64,000 nt of DNA from Zingiber officinale. Its lineage: Eukaryota > Streptophyta > Magnoliopsida > Zingiberales > Zingiberaceae. Position numbers and translations under genes: made by a program. Under the pieces are notes generated by a model. The model worked only from the letters and a program-made list of their open reading frames with translations, had not been told where the DNA came from and made no database searches. Shown here in pieces: positions 23,694 to 36,104 of this stretch; within the stretch, counting starts at the first letter, position 1; every line of letters starts with the position of its first letter. Location: contig NC_056000.1 in assembly GCF_018446385.1 (NCBI RefSeq), forward strand, positions 77,324,688-77,388,687, given 5' to 3'.

Positions 23694-24152
23694 TGTTGGA
23701 TTCAACAGGGTTCAATTCATGATGTTGGCATTCAGATTATAATTAGTTGGGTATTCCTTAATAATTTATTTAATTAGCCCAATCACTAAAGCCTTGATGG
23801 ACGAACTAGTGATTGTATTTCTTCTTGGGCCGACCCCACCTCTTTCTCCACCTATTAAAAATTAGGATTTATTGTTATTATAAATAGGTATTATGTCTAG
23901 CTTATTTAGATGCTTCTTATGTACTTTTACACACGATGGCTTAACAACACTAAGAAGTACACACGGAAATTCATCTCCCCTCATAGAGAAAGAGGTAAAG
24001 ATCGAGTTTTCAATTATGTGGGCACTCAATACAGGTAATTCTTATTTTTTAAATTCATTTATATACTTGATAAGATTTGTTTTATAATAGAAATCTTAAT
24101 TATGGGATTAAGCTTATGTTATATTATATGGTGTTAAAATATTTCTAATATT
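23694..24152 (+). repeat. 3' LTR of the plus-strand copia element
   Basis: It begins TGTTGGATTCAACAGGGTTC and ends near TTCTAATATT. It aligns with 16729-17192 throughout, with many substitutions. Confidence 0.88.
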
Positions 24153-25208
24153 TTTGTCTTTGGAATATTTATGAGATTGGTGCAGTTTCCTTGTTGATTT
24201 GATGTAAGCAGTCATCAATATCCTTTTCTATTGTTTTTCCATCCAAAGGTTTGGATAATTCGAATTTTATTTAATAATAATTGATAAAATGATTTTATAT
24301 GATAGGCTAACGTGATATGTTACTTATAAAGTCATCTGAGTTGAGGTGTCGTTAGAAAATAATAAATATCTCTTAGTTATTTAATAGTCTACTATAAATA
24401 TATAATCATATTTTATTATAATATAAAATATTAATAAAATAAATATATTATTATTTCATATTTAAATAAAATAATGTGATATATTTTATAAAATTGTAGG
24501 TAAGACGAGCTCTTTTGGTTGGCCTGCAGTAGCTAGCCCATCAAAATATTTGTCAGCCCAGGAGTGGACTTAGCAGAAGGAAACACTCATGTGAGCAATA
24601 CGTCGAACACACGGCGTTCGCTCGCTCGCCCGCTGCAGAGTACGCCTCTGCCACCATCACCACCACCACCACCACCACCACCACAACGTCCTCTCTCCAC
24701 TCGCTCGCACGTACGCACTCGTACAATCTCTGACGGTGATCGGACGCCGCGCCCGCACGGCCGCTCTCGCCTCCACCACCTCCTCCATCGACGAGACGCC
24801 GGCCACCTGCCGCTCGTCCTCGCTCCGTACCGGGCCATGCTCCTTCACCGAAATCGCCCTCTTCGGCAAAGAGACGAGCCGGTGCTGGTGGTGGTGGTCC
24901 CGGTGCAGTCGCATGGTCCACGGTGATTAATGTTACCTTTTCCAGTAACAGGGGACCTGTTGTGGAATGGTTGGATCGTTTATAAAAAATAATTAGCATA
25001 AACAATTGATGTTAAATAATATTTAACTTGCGTTCGAATTAAAGTGCGATCAGTTTTAAGAAAAGGCATCAGCATCTGCGCGTGGCAGTGGCAATGGTAG
25101 TTCCTGTAAGAGAGAGATAGGGGAGGAGGAGGAGGAGGAGGAGGAGGAAGTTGACAAAGCGAGTTAAAAAGGCGAGAGAGGGAGGCTTCTCCTTTGCATT
25201 AACTTACC
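24153..25208. other. intergenic and MAKR upstream region with microsatellites
   Basis: AT-rich up to 24500, then GC-rich. A (CAC)n run lies at 24651-24684 and a (GGA)n run at 25121-25149, close to the MAKR start. Overlapping open frames at 24553-25005 on both strands exist only because stops are rare in GC-rich simple repeats. None has a recognisable domain. They could cover an unannotated GC-rich exon, but I cannot support one. Confidence 0.5.
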
Positions 25209-26590
25209 ATGGATTCCTTCGGCTTCCTAAAATACTTACGCAGCAGCGGAAGCACCGGCGAGGCAGCCTCTGCTGTCGCTGCCGGAGCCGGATCTACCAT
25301 CGCCGCCTCCGTCCTCTGTTCCTCGGATGATAACGAGGAGGAGGACGATGGCGGGGACGACGACGGTCCTTTCTTCGACCTCGAGTTCGCTGCCGTTTCG
25401 GACGGCGATGAAGAGGAGGGGGAGGAGAGGAGTGGCGAGGAGGTGAATGGCGCGGGGGAGGAGATTGAAAGGGAGTTTAACTTCGCTGTCAGCTCTAGTG
25501 GAGGCGGCGATGAGGTAGGCTTTGACACTTTGTCCCCCTCCCATGACTTGCTTTTTAAGGGAAAGCTCGTTCCTTTCGACCCTTCCTCCGTCGTCATCGC
25601 TGGCGGCGATGTTTCCGAGGCCGATCCCAAGCCCCAGTTTCCAGCGTATTTCCTCCGGACCGCCACCAAGTTCCGAGTCTTCTTGCTCGGACTCCGCAAG
25701 CCGAAGCTCTCTCCGGCGGAGGCCGAGCCTACGTCCGAAGCTACTGCCCCGATGGCGACGGCGGCCCCTAAAAAAGAGCAACAGCAGCAAAATAAGTTTT
25801 TTATCAAGTTCAAGGTGGTCGATGCCCCCTTAGTCTCTTTCTTCTCAAGGGACGGTGGTTCCCGGAGCTACGGCGGAGGCCTCCGAGCAGCAAAGACCCC
25901 GACGGAGGAGTCAGCTCACATCGCCGACTCACCGACCACGGAGGCAGAGAAGAAGCTGGTTCGAGAAATGCTACAGAAATATATCAACAAAATTAAGCCG
26001 CTCTACGTTCGCGTCTCGAGGAAGTACGCAGAGAGACTGAGGCTCACAGGCCATCTACCTCCTGCTGACACGGTGGCGGCGGAGCCGGTCGCTCTTGAAG
26101 CCGAGGAGACGGAATCCGAAGTTACACCACCACCTCCGCCATCACCAGCGGAGGAAGTAGCTCCGCCACCGACTCCGGCCGAAGAAACGCCGGCGCCTCC
26201 ACCGCAGCCTGTACCAGCTGTGGTCGCAGGCGGCGGCAAAATTCTAGCAGCAGGGCTAAGAGTCGTCTACAAGCGGCTTGGGAAAAGCAGGTCCGCGTCG
26301 GCCGCCGTGGCGGCCGTCCCTTCGCCGCCGCCGCCGCCGCCGCCTCCTCGTCGGCGCGATGACTCGCTCCTCCAGCAGCAGGACGGGATTCAGAGCGCCA
26401 TCGCGCACTGTAAGCGCTCGTTCACTGTCGCCGACCAAAGTACGACGCTGACATATTTCTTACCCCACCTCTTTCTTGAACAGCAGATTAACAATCCATC
26501 GCAATCTTTTCAGGTTCCGAGTCGCCGCTTGCGCGATCGATGAGCGATCCCGGCGAAGGCAGAGCCGACCGGAATGACGCATCATCCTGA
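25209..26590 (+). CDS. membrane-associated kinase regulator (MAKR) family protein, two exons
   Basis: Exon 1 is 25209-26439, the intron 26440-26513 (GTACGA...TTTTCAG, 74 bp) and exon 2 26514-26590, giving 435 residues. Family signatures in order: FFDLEF (55-60), SPSHDLLFKGKLVPF (109-123), KFRVFLLGLRKPK (154-166), FKVVDAPLVSFFSRD (201-215), KYINKIKPLYVRVSRKY (257-273), GLRVVYKRLGKSRSAS (349-364), DDSLLQQQDGIQSAIAHCKR (384-403). MAKR and BKI1-type proteins bind the plasma membrane through Lys/Arg-rich stretches such as KSRSAS and regulate receptor kinases. The second exon adds SESPLARSMSDPGEG, the usual family tail. Reading through the intron would give 444 residues with an unrelated end. Proline and alanine runs make the middle low in complexity. 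Confidence 0.92.
26440..26513 (+). other. inferred MAKR intron
   Basis: The donor follows CAAA and the acceptor is TTTTCAG. The phase is 1 on both sides. A TTAAC branch-like site lies near 26488. The intron contains no stop in frame, so an ORF scan misses it. Confidence 0.8.
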
Positions 26591-26947
26591 GCCCTCGATG
26601 CTCCGTTTTAGTTCATCATCCATCTCACCATCTGTCCGTGTGCTATTTAGTCTCCATGTAGGAGAAGAGAGAGACTCCATCTCTTCATCCCTCTGTTGAT
26701 TGTAATATGTTAATTCTTCCCATGAATCACAAACTTTGTGTTATGATGCGGAAGTGATGGCAAAGATCGAACTTTCTCCTCAGAATGATAAACATAATAA
26801 GTTACGGGGAAGATGTGAAAGATCTCCATTTCCATGGCATCGAGAAAGCTGCCATCATCTTTGCCCCAATCTCCGTTTTTGTCCCATTGCACCAACACTT
26901 GTGTTTATGTACCATGTCCTGTTTCTTGTCCGCCAATCTGTTTCGCC

Positions 26948-26989
<42 letters not shown>

Positions 26990-29924
26990 GCTTTCCCGGC
27001 GTGGGTGGGTTTGAGGTACCTCAAAGTCCTCTCTGCTTTTTGGTGTTCGAGCGAGAGAGAGCGAGCGCTTGCAAAAGGTTAGCTTTCCTTCTATTCTCCG
27101 TCGCCTTTTACTCGCTTCAAGGTCTAGGGTTGGTAGATTTTTTTTTTATACAGATATATGTGGGAATAGCAGATATTGGCCATGCCCGGATCACACCTCG
27201 TTCTCCGTGATGTAGTTGCTGCAGCTGCTTCTGGACGTGAGCTCTCGCTCGTGCTTTTTCTGGGGAGAGTCTGGTACGTCTGGCCACGGGGTTTGTCTGC
27301 CCGCCACGCACATGAGGCCTGCCACAGCGCGACTCTCCCCTGCAAATGTTGTTTACTTCGCCATTAATGAGCTTTGGGAGGGGAAACAGAGGACGTCCAC
27401 GACTGTTTCGCAGTGAGAAAGTGAGCGAATCCGATGCTCTCTTTTGCTCGCCGCGGCCGGGCCAAATCAATCTAACACACCCGATCCATGAAAAATCAAA
27501 CCAAACCAAACGAAACGGATCCAAAAACAAGGTTTCTCCAATATTTGATATGCCGAAAGGGATGGGTGTTTGTGATTCAAAATTCATAATTTTGATTTTG
27601 CTTTTTTATTCAACTAAATTTTTAAATCTAAATCGAGGCTCCGATTTTTCAAATCTTCATAATTAATCTTGCACAAACTTATTCTATTTTATGGTTAAAT
27701 CATATTATTTGATTTGATGTGGAACTAACTAATTGAGTAATCTGTTGAATTGAATGCATTTATTATTTATCAGTCTATTTGACTTTAATATGGAGTCCAA
27801 TGTTGAATTAGTGCGGGGTCCACCTCCAACACATGGGGATGAGTATGATGGTGACAAGTGATCTATCGCATTATGAACTACACATGATTCATAAATCATT
27901 TTTAAACTTGTGCATGAGTTTGTCTTTTGTGGAGATAGACTTCATGCAATGCAAAGTGGCCAAGGTACATTTTAATTTTTAATTATTAGGCTTAAGTGTA
28001 TGTATCTAAGTACAATACTAATATTACATAATTAGACTTAAGTACCCACCAAGGGCCGAGCTAAACAGCAGCTTACGACCCAAGCGAGGGCCATGGATGG
28101 TTGTCCTTTACTGATGTAATTGGTATTTATATGAGTATAAGTGTTTGTTTTAATGTCTTAAGATTAAGCATGTAAAATATTTTATTAGACTTTCATATAT
28201 AAAAAAGTTATTATGATAGGATAAAAATATTCTTTATAATTTATTTACTTATATCTTCCTTTGACTATCAAAATAAATCAAGAAATATTTACATGATCCA
28301 TCAACCTAACATTATCATAGGCTCGATCAACTTAATTAAACCATAAAATATTTGATTGGCTAATAAACAATTGTGTACTCTCTTATCATCTTTTGACCAA
28401 ATGAAACGAAATGATCCCACAATGGTGCGTGGGTTGGTTGCTCAATAAATTTGATACCTTGTTAATTGTACTTAATTAGTGGGGCAAATCAATCTTACTT
28501 TTAATATTTCATATTTTGTATTGTTTTTTTAATGGGTCCGAGTTCCAATTAAAGCAACATAGTACAAGTCCTAACATGTAGCTCATTTTACAAATTGAAA
28601 GGTGCCAAACTTAATTATAAATATGATTTTTTTTTAATTTCAAAAATGAATATGAAAAGAAAGAAATCACAAACCTAAGATGATGGCAACATTTCAAAGC
28701 ATGGTAGAATAATTCTTGAAAGATACCATTAATGCTTCATTTTTTTTTCTTTTAAAAAGCGAGCATATTATTTCATAATATAGGAATATAAGCGTGCAAT
28801 CATAATCTATCATAGCAAAGTCATATTTATTTAAATTATTTGAAATTTGATTTTATTAAGTCTATTCAAAAGCTCTACAAAAGTAAAACATAATTGTTTT
28901 GAGTGAATGAGAGCATTTCTTTGTCATTTACAAAAGCAATCTTGTGGGGCTTTAAAATTGATAGAAAAAACAACTTGCTTTGTTTTTTCTCATCACAATC
29001 AACAAATCTTGGCTCATTTACACGCAACTGCTTTTAAATTGTAATTGATGTAGATCTAGGACTAATATTAGTTGATAGACATTTCAATTATTGTTAATAT
29101 TCATACTTTATTGGATTTGATTTGATCTGATCTCTTGTACCTCTCTATTTTTTTTTGTTTTTTTTTTTCAAAAATATCTCATCATAGTTGTCATAACTAC
29201 GATTATAATTATAACAATATAACAATGCCACATTCTCTTTTATAATAATCCAAATGAACAACCATTTTCTTCCCAATTATTAAGTATCATCTTTTCTGAA
29301 TAAAAATCTTGTAAGAGTTATTGTCTACTATATTTCTTTTGTCGGACCTAATCATGAAACCAAGCATTAAGGGGACCAAAGGATTTAGTGGGGAGTGCCC
29401 AGCTATTTTGTATACATTAACAGACAATGTTAAGTGGAAACATGTTCTTTCACTTGTTCTGGGCTCCATTGGGTAGTACGACACAAACAAAATCAAATCA
29501 AGCATAATATTAATTATTAATATTATTGATAATTATTATTTCATTGTGATTCTATAAATTAGGTTGAATCTCAACAAAAATATCAACTCCTAAATGTAAA
29601 AAATTTTGATCTCGTATGGTGTACTAATATAGTGATCTAATTCGACGAGTAAAGGAACACACAAGACAGTTGAATTTACGCCTATGTTACCCAAATGAAA
29701 GTTACTAGTGAATAAAGAGAAGAAACTTGTTTAAATAAAGACACACCAACAGGAAAGAGTCAAATAAGACACAATCAACCAGCAAGGTCCATGAATGTAT
29801 GTCCGACAAACCAATCAAATTATGAACAGGAACAAGAGCATGCTAGGATTGATTAAATCATACCCATCAAACTAAAAGTCTTTGGTACTTTTGCTGCAAA
29901 AGGCAGCGCCACAAATAATAAAGA
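26591..29924. other. intergenic between MAKR-like gene and SGT1
   Basis: It starts with the MAKR 3' UTR. A (TC)n microsatellite lies at about 26951-26988. 27000-27500 has moderate GC with only short frames lacking motifs. From 27600 to 29924 it is AT-rich, with poly-T stretches near 28741 and 29151. The short frames here show no domain. The right end holds the SGT1 3' UTR. Confidence 0.6.
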
Positions 29925-32900
29925 TCAATACTCCCATTTCTTCAACTGCATACCATCTGGTGGAGTACTCTCTATTTTCTTTGAACCCACTTCCTTCCAG
30001 TTTGTGGACAGCACTGTGCCATTTGATTCAACCTATATTGAGATAGGAGATTGAATGAGGTTCCTAAATTCGTGGATTGTTCTTTGGATGCATTTAGATT
30101 AGCAGCAATTAGTCTTTGCAATTATTCTGAGCAATAATTGTCCTTTTCTAGGCAAAAGAAGTGTCCCAGAATGACTTACAAATGACTTGCTCATTGCTCG
30201 CCGTATGTCCTCATCGGAATCTCGATAAATATCCTGAAAGAATTTGTTCAGTGCTGCATCTCCATTTAGTTTTTCATCTTTCTCCTGAAGAAATGATCAC
30301 AATGAGACAGTTGAGAAAAAAAGGTGCAAGATTTTCGAATGTCATTTTATACCTCTTTCTTCACTTGTGCTTCTAGTTTATCCCAGTCTGTTCTCGATTT
30401 TGAGGATGGATAAGATGGTCTGGGTGAGTTTGAAGCTGCAGGTTTCGGTATTTTAGTTAACACACTGTCTCAGTGGCATCCAATACAGGAACAAAAATTT
30501 GTAAATTGAGTGTAATTGATACAGACATTGAAGAATTAATCGATGAACTAAAACCCTCATTTCCTCAACTCATCAACAAGATATATTGAACTTGTGGTGT
30601 GTAAATACATTATTTTGGAGTGACAGGCTCCACTAGAATTCAACATGGTGCTAGCGAAGCAATAGATTTGTGACTCTAAAACATGGTGGGCACAATGGGT
30701 CACATTGAAATAAGGATGCTCCATGCCTATTATTAGTCCTACATGACAAGAACAGTGATCCATTATATCAATGTAATAGCAGGATGCCATCTTCTCGAAT
30801 TCCTACTCATTTTGGGATGGAACAAGCAACCACCCAAATCCAACAATGCAAAAAAAGAGAAGCAAAAACAAACAATCAAGCCAAAGAGATGTCTCTGATG
30901 AAATATTTATACAAATGATAAACTATACAACAACAACAACTAAGCCTTATCCCACTAGATAGGGTTGGCTCAATTGAGAAACTATAAAAACCAAATATAT
31001 GAATGCAAGAATGATTATCTCTCAGTTATTAAATACACAGAATGCTTCTACAAGTGAGCACAAATGAAGAATCAACTGACAAAAACCAGCTCGAGATGCA
31101 AGATAATCTAGATAGAAATCAACCAGCAAGACTTGAGCGAGTATCTTATATTAGTACTATTTGAAGTCATTAGATGTTCTAGTTTAACATAGTGATGCAT
31201 AAAACCTCATCATTGGCCTACCTGGCAAATTTATCTTCTGGGGAACTGTTTTCTTGTCACTGTAGTCTAGTGAAGGCCAAGCAATTGTCTCGGCCTTTGA
31301 TAGTCGGATTTCAATTTTGGTAGATAAGACTTGATAGCTGCACTTTTCAGGTATGATCTGTACAACCATGTTTCAAAATGCCTTACATAGTCATTTAAAG
31401 TACTAGATGAGTAGTACTAAATACTAACTTCATATGAAATAACTATTATACTCTGTCAGTGTAATAGCCTAAATGTCAAAAAGAGAAATACCTTAGCAAA
31501 TAAACGAGGTTGAAAATGATACTGTTCTTCCCCAGGTATATCTATCATGACACTCAACTGCACCATGACAGTATAAATGCATAATCATGTCAACCACTAT
31601 TATATTTTGGAGCTAGGTTCAATCATAACATAAGACAGGTAAACTTTGAATCGTATAGAACAAGGAAGAAAATCACATAGAAGTGCATACTATTTGTTCC
31701 CCAAATTCAACTGAAACACCTGTAGCAGGAACGCCCTTAGCAAAAATGGTCAACACTATATCCCTTGCCGCATTATAGAAGTCATACCTGCATTCAGTTA
31801 GATGTCAAACAAATATGACAAGAAATTAAAAGAATATTGGATCCAGTTCAAGATTCAGTTGTGATGATAATGCTACATCACCCATGAAAATATAGTCAAC
31901 CAATGAACACATAATAAATACCAACCTATGCTTGGGTTGTTCAAATTATTTAGGGACTATAGTCAATGCACAAATGCATAGTAAATGCCCTCAACAATCA
32001 GACAAGGAGAATTAGTACATTAAAGGTATGCAATTTACAGATCAAAAGACATCAACTTCATAACTGATATATCTAAAATAGCAATGTCTAATCATGATCT
32101 GCTTCTGCATCCGCAAAGTGGGCACAAAGAGGAGATAGAGCATAGTTGAAGACTTAGGAAACAAATTTCACAAACCAAAACATACCATTCTGCCAATCCA
32201 ACAAGTCATATATAGTCTTTTTAGTTTGGGCAAGAAAATTACTCCCTTGAATAACATATTCCAAAACACATAATAGCTAAATGCAATATCTTGAAGCACC
32301 ACATGTGCCAAAATTGTAAGAATGTTGGTCAAAATACATCACCCAAACAATTAAGTTGTAGGAAGCAGACATAGCATACCTCTAAGAAGCATTTATGTGA
32401 ATAATTTTCATAATGTGGAAGATGTATCAGCATATATGATTTTTTACACTGATGTCATAACTTCAAACTTACCTGTATTTTGGCTTCTTAGTTGCTTCCT
32501 TGGTCTGATTTGATGAATCAGGTGTAGAATTAGAGGTATTCCCAAAGTTGGTAGTTGGATTGGAAGCAGAGAATGAACTTTGTGAAACATTTTCTGTTTC
32601 TTCCTTTGATAGACCACGAGCCTCTTCTACATATAGGATAAATATTTAAATTAATAAAGCTAACAGATAAATACTGTCCTCCAATGCAGAATTGTCCATC
32701 AATGTTTTATCTTCAACCAAAAAAAGAATGATGCAGCAAGATAAGTTTTAGTTAGATTCAGTTTGATGGAAGTTTAAAAATGTCCAGAGTTGCAACACAA
32801 GGTACTGCAACTTATAGATGGAATACACAATACTCCCATTGATTAAACACAACAGAAAGCCAGGATGGATTACTTGTTAGCAAGTGATCATTGCAGAATG

Positions 32901-34847
32901 TGACAGGAGATCATTCCATCTGGTAAGTGAATTAAGCTATGTGGAGACATGTACCTGCAATGCAGTCATCACATTCTTTGATTAATTTGGTGAATCTTGA
33001 ATCTCCTGATGCCAATTGAAGACCTGCTTCGAGAGCTGCCTTTGCAGTTTGATATTCTTCAAGCTTCATACAAGCAATACTATAAAAGGAAGATCACATC
33101 ATTATCAGATTGTTTAGGGGAAAAGATAGGACGCCTTAGATACAACTTAATGGACAATAAAATTTGAATGAGCTGCGCCTGGATAGAATGTGCTTCTAAA
33201 GCAACTAAATAGGGCTTCAAATTTGATTTCATGACCACTTATCCAAAAATTTTAAGCTATTAGACAAGGTGACAGACATTGTTTTTATATTATTAGCACT
33301 TCCATGAGGGTATCTTTCATAAACTAGATTCAACTAACTCAAGCTCTATGAGCATATCATCACCTTAAGAGGAACATACCATATTTATTTATCTTGCACT
33401 GGCGATCCTGATGACTTCATCATGTATCAGGCTCATTTCATTTAGCACTAGTGAGATTGATCATAAATCTTCTATTTCCTATTCTGCTACCATATTTAAT
33501 TTGATTAATGATCAATTATCCCAAAAGGCCTTAATCTGTGATGTCATATTATTATCAAACTAACGGATAAAATGACATTCCAAAGCTGAAAAATACTGAG
33601 GAAACAGTAGATTCAATATTGCATATGGATATATATTTAATAAAGAGCTTGAAGGTGTCCATCATTCTCAAATTATAATTATAATACTAATCATCTAGAA
33701 CAGATACCTATCTTTCTATTTGATAGCCAAATCTTAACCAATAATATGGCTAAATGAAATACCCCAATATGTGCCCAAAAATATCTACTTGATAATATTG
33801 CAGAAGAAGGAATGTTGACTGGAACTAATGACCTGTATTTTGGTACCATAGCTGAGTAGATTGACCTCTTAGGTAATAGGAACTATTAATAATCCGAATC
33901 TACGCTATTAAACAAGTGGATCACTAGATGGCCATCTACTTGCGAGAAATCACCAAAAATATGGCATGCATCCCCAAGAAAGTGACAATTATAGCTTTGA
34001 ACAAAAAACAAACAAAAAGAACATAACATCCACAAGCATCTTCAACTAACCCCTTGCGCATATAAGCTTTAGGAATTGAAGGATCAAGTTCTATAGCCTT
34101 ATTGGCATCTGCAACAGCTTCTGCAAAATTATAAGTAACATGTGAAGTTAATAGAATTCTCAGCGAATTAAAAAAGGCTGAAATTGTTGTTAATTAAGCT
34201 TGACTAAGCAAAAAAAAAAAAAAAAAAATGATGAAAACAAAAAAACACGCTTATGGTCACTTGATTAGTCGATGATAGTGTTCCATGCCAACCCAGACAG
34301 ACTAGTACATAATGTATTACTGCTTCTTAAAGTCCTAAAGTTGAAATCCTATTCACGAACAGCATAAATACTTCTAAGACGTAAATACGTATCAGGATTA
34401 ACTTTACTATCCACGGAAACCGCTGCACTAATCCATGGGGCCAAAGTCAACCCCCAAAGAAGATTAACTCCTTAAAATAGTTTTCGGTGGAAGCCACTCA
34501 TGCTTACCAAATCCTCAATTGCGTCCCCAAAAAATAATAAATTTGCTACCTAAACACAATATATGAGAAAATCACGAACTTCAAAATCGATCGATTATTT
34601 AATGAACGCTAGAGGGCAGGCACCAAACTCATCTGGAAAACCAAACACCCAAACCAAGGCGAGCGGTCCCGGGGCGGCGGGTCATACCAGTGAAGTTTTC
34701 GACTTTGAGGTTTGCCTGAGCGCGGTCGGCGAAGAGGTCGGCGTTGCTTGGCTCCAGACCCAGCGCCTGCGTGTAGAGATCAAGGGCGAGCTCGAAGTTG
34801 TCGTCGACGAAAGCGTCCTTCGCTTTCTTCTTCAGATCCGTCGCCAT
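29925..34847 (-). CDS. SGT1: SGT1, HSP90 co-chaperone (TPR-CS-SGS), 10 exons
   Basis: Exons (minus): 34847-34688, 34120-34051, 33079-32955, 32626-32473, 31787-31691, 31557-31492, 31357-31222, 30435-30353, 30284-30180, 30032-29925. All introns are GT-AG and phases join without a stop, giving 367 residues, a normal length for plant SGT1. Residues 1-118 are the TPR domain (DLYTQALGLEPSNADLFADR, KAIELDPSIPKAYMRKG, LEEYQTAKAALEAGLQLASG). About 164-260 is the CS domain that contacts HSP90 (IFAKGVPATGVSVEFGEQ, IPGEEQYHFQPRLFAK, IIPEKCSYQVLSTKIEIRL). About 278-367 is the SGS domain (DWDKLEAQVKKE, ALNKFFQDIYRDSDED, SNGTVLSTNWKEVGSKK, ending KKWEY). SGT1 works with RAR1 and HSP90 in NLR receptor stability and with SKP1 in SCF ligases. 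An in-frame Met at 34994 lies upstream of the TATA box, so the start at 34847 was chosen. Confidence 0.97.
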
Positions 34848-34943
34848 TACGGTTAAAGAGCTAGCGAGCGAGCGAGCGCCAGAGAGAGTCCGATCTCGAA
34901 CGGATCCAGGAATACCACGCCGCAGAGAAGGCGAGTACAGAAG

Positions 34944-34950
34944 ATTTATA
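34944..34950 (-). promoter_or_regulatory. TATA box of SGT1
   Basis: The minus strand reads TATAAAT about 97 bp upstream of the chosen ATG, which fits a leader of some 65 bp. Confidence 0.6.
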
Positions 34951-36104
34951 CAAAGGAGTTCTAGAGGCTTCCTCCAGAAAACGACGACGACCAAGACTCA
35001 GCATTTTTTTTAAAAAAAATATAAAAGTAAAGCGGGACAAAATTAATCGAAACACGATGATTGGATGACACTTCCGGATTGGGATGGCAATTTCACCCTT
35101 GATGGAGGTTTCGATATCCTCCGACCTAAAATGGAAAAAACTATCAATATTTGATACCTAATTTGAATATTCAATTAAAGAAATATTTTTTTAAATCACT
35201 TTACTAATTTTGTTGATATTAACAAAAGTTTATATAGATATTTAATTTATTTTTTTAATTATATATATTTTTTTAATAGGATATTAATTTTAATATATTT
35301 TTTTAAACGATAATAGTTGGATAGAAAGAAAAATTATAATTATATAAGATATTCGATCCTTTAATAAGTATGTATATATTTATTGAAGACCTTATACCCG
35401 GTATATATGAGGACGGAGAATATAAAATCAGATTCATTATCATAGACTTAATTAATAACTCTATTACCTTTACTTTACAATTTCCAAGTTTTTCTTTAAA
35501 ATTTTTCAAATACATCGTAATGTTTATTTATTTATTTATTTTCCTTTTAAGTCATTTTTTATATTAAATTTATCATCCGTTTGTATTTACACCTATGATT
35601 TCTTAAAGGCTTACATTGTCGTTTAGTTTACTCAAGTGACGAGACAAAAGGCAAAATTCTTAGCTTCAATGCCGCGCAAAATAAAAAGGAACCAACCAAA
35701 ACCAACTATGCTGGATCTTGACTTTAAGGAAACGAATCGAATCAACTCTAGCAACATTTCATCATAACTGAGCAAACAAACAACAAGAAAAATTCTTGTG
35801 TTTTATGAACTAATTCTGGTTAGGAGGTGAGTCTTGCTGTTAATGAACACAAATGCATTACAGTACACAGGAGTTGGTAACAAGTTCATTTAGAGATCAT
35901 AACAGAAGTTTCATTTTACACAGCATTACAAGCATTACAGTAAACAGGAGTGCTAACAACGAAAGCATCAAGCAAACCTCTTAACAAATCAAATATTATT
36001 TGCTTTAACCACTATCAACATGGGCGAAAAACCTAGTCTTCTTCTTGTTGTGATGATGATGATGAGTTTTGCGATTTAAGCTCATTTCCATTTTGGCAAG
36101 GTGT
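34951..36104. other. intergenic between SGT1 promoter and LEA_2 gene
   Basis: Very AT-rich from 35140 to 35600 with only short chance frames. 35600-36104 probably contains the 3' UTR of the LEA_2 gene, including a run of CAT/GAT triplets near 36050-36065. Nothing else is recognised. Confidence 0.55.

Larger units (their letters stand above)
16729..24152 (+). mobile_element. Ty1/copia retrotransposon, plus strand, old, carrying a TRIM
   Basis: Order: 5' LTR, primer-binding site, long repetitive leader, gag, protease, integrase, RT (split by a TRIM at 21770-22490), RNase H, polypurine tract, 3' LTR. The two LTRs differ at many sites and by small indels, so the insertion is old. Every domain is broken by stops or frameshifts. 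Without the TRIM the element is about 6.7 kb. Confidence 0.92.

Noticed and set aside
24553-25005. Overlapping frames on both strands upstream of the MAKR-like gene
   Set aside because: Their length comes from (CAC)n repeats and GC-rich sequence; no motif supports coding.
25199-25813. Minus-strand frame of 204 residues
   Set aside because: It is antisense to the well-supported MAKR exon and is low in complexity.
30924-30970. ACAACAACAACTAAGCCTTATCCC stretch in SGT1 intron 7 as a mobile element
   Set aside because: It resembles a widespread plant repeat remnant, but no borders or second end can be shown.
34848-34994. Upstream in-frame Met that would extend SGT1 by 49 residues
   Set aside because: It lies upstream of the TATA box, and plant SGT1 proteins start close to the chosen MATDLKKKAK.
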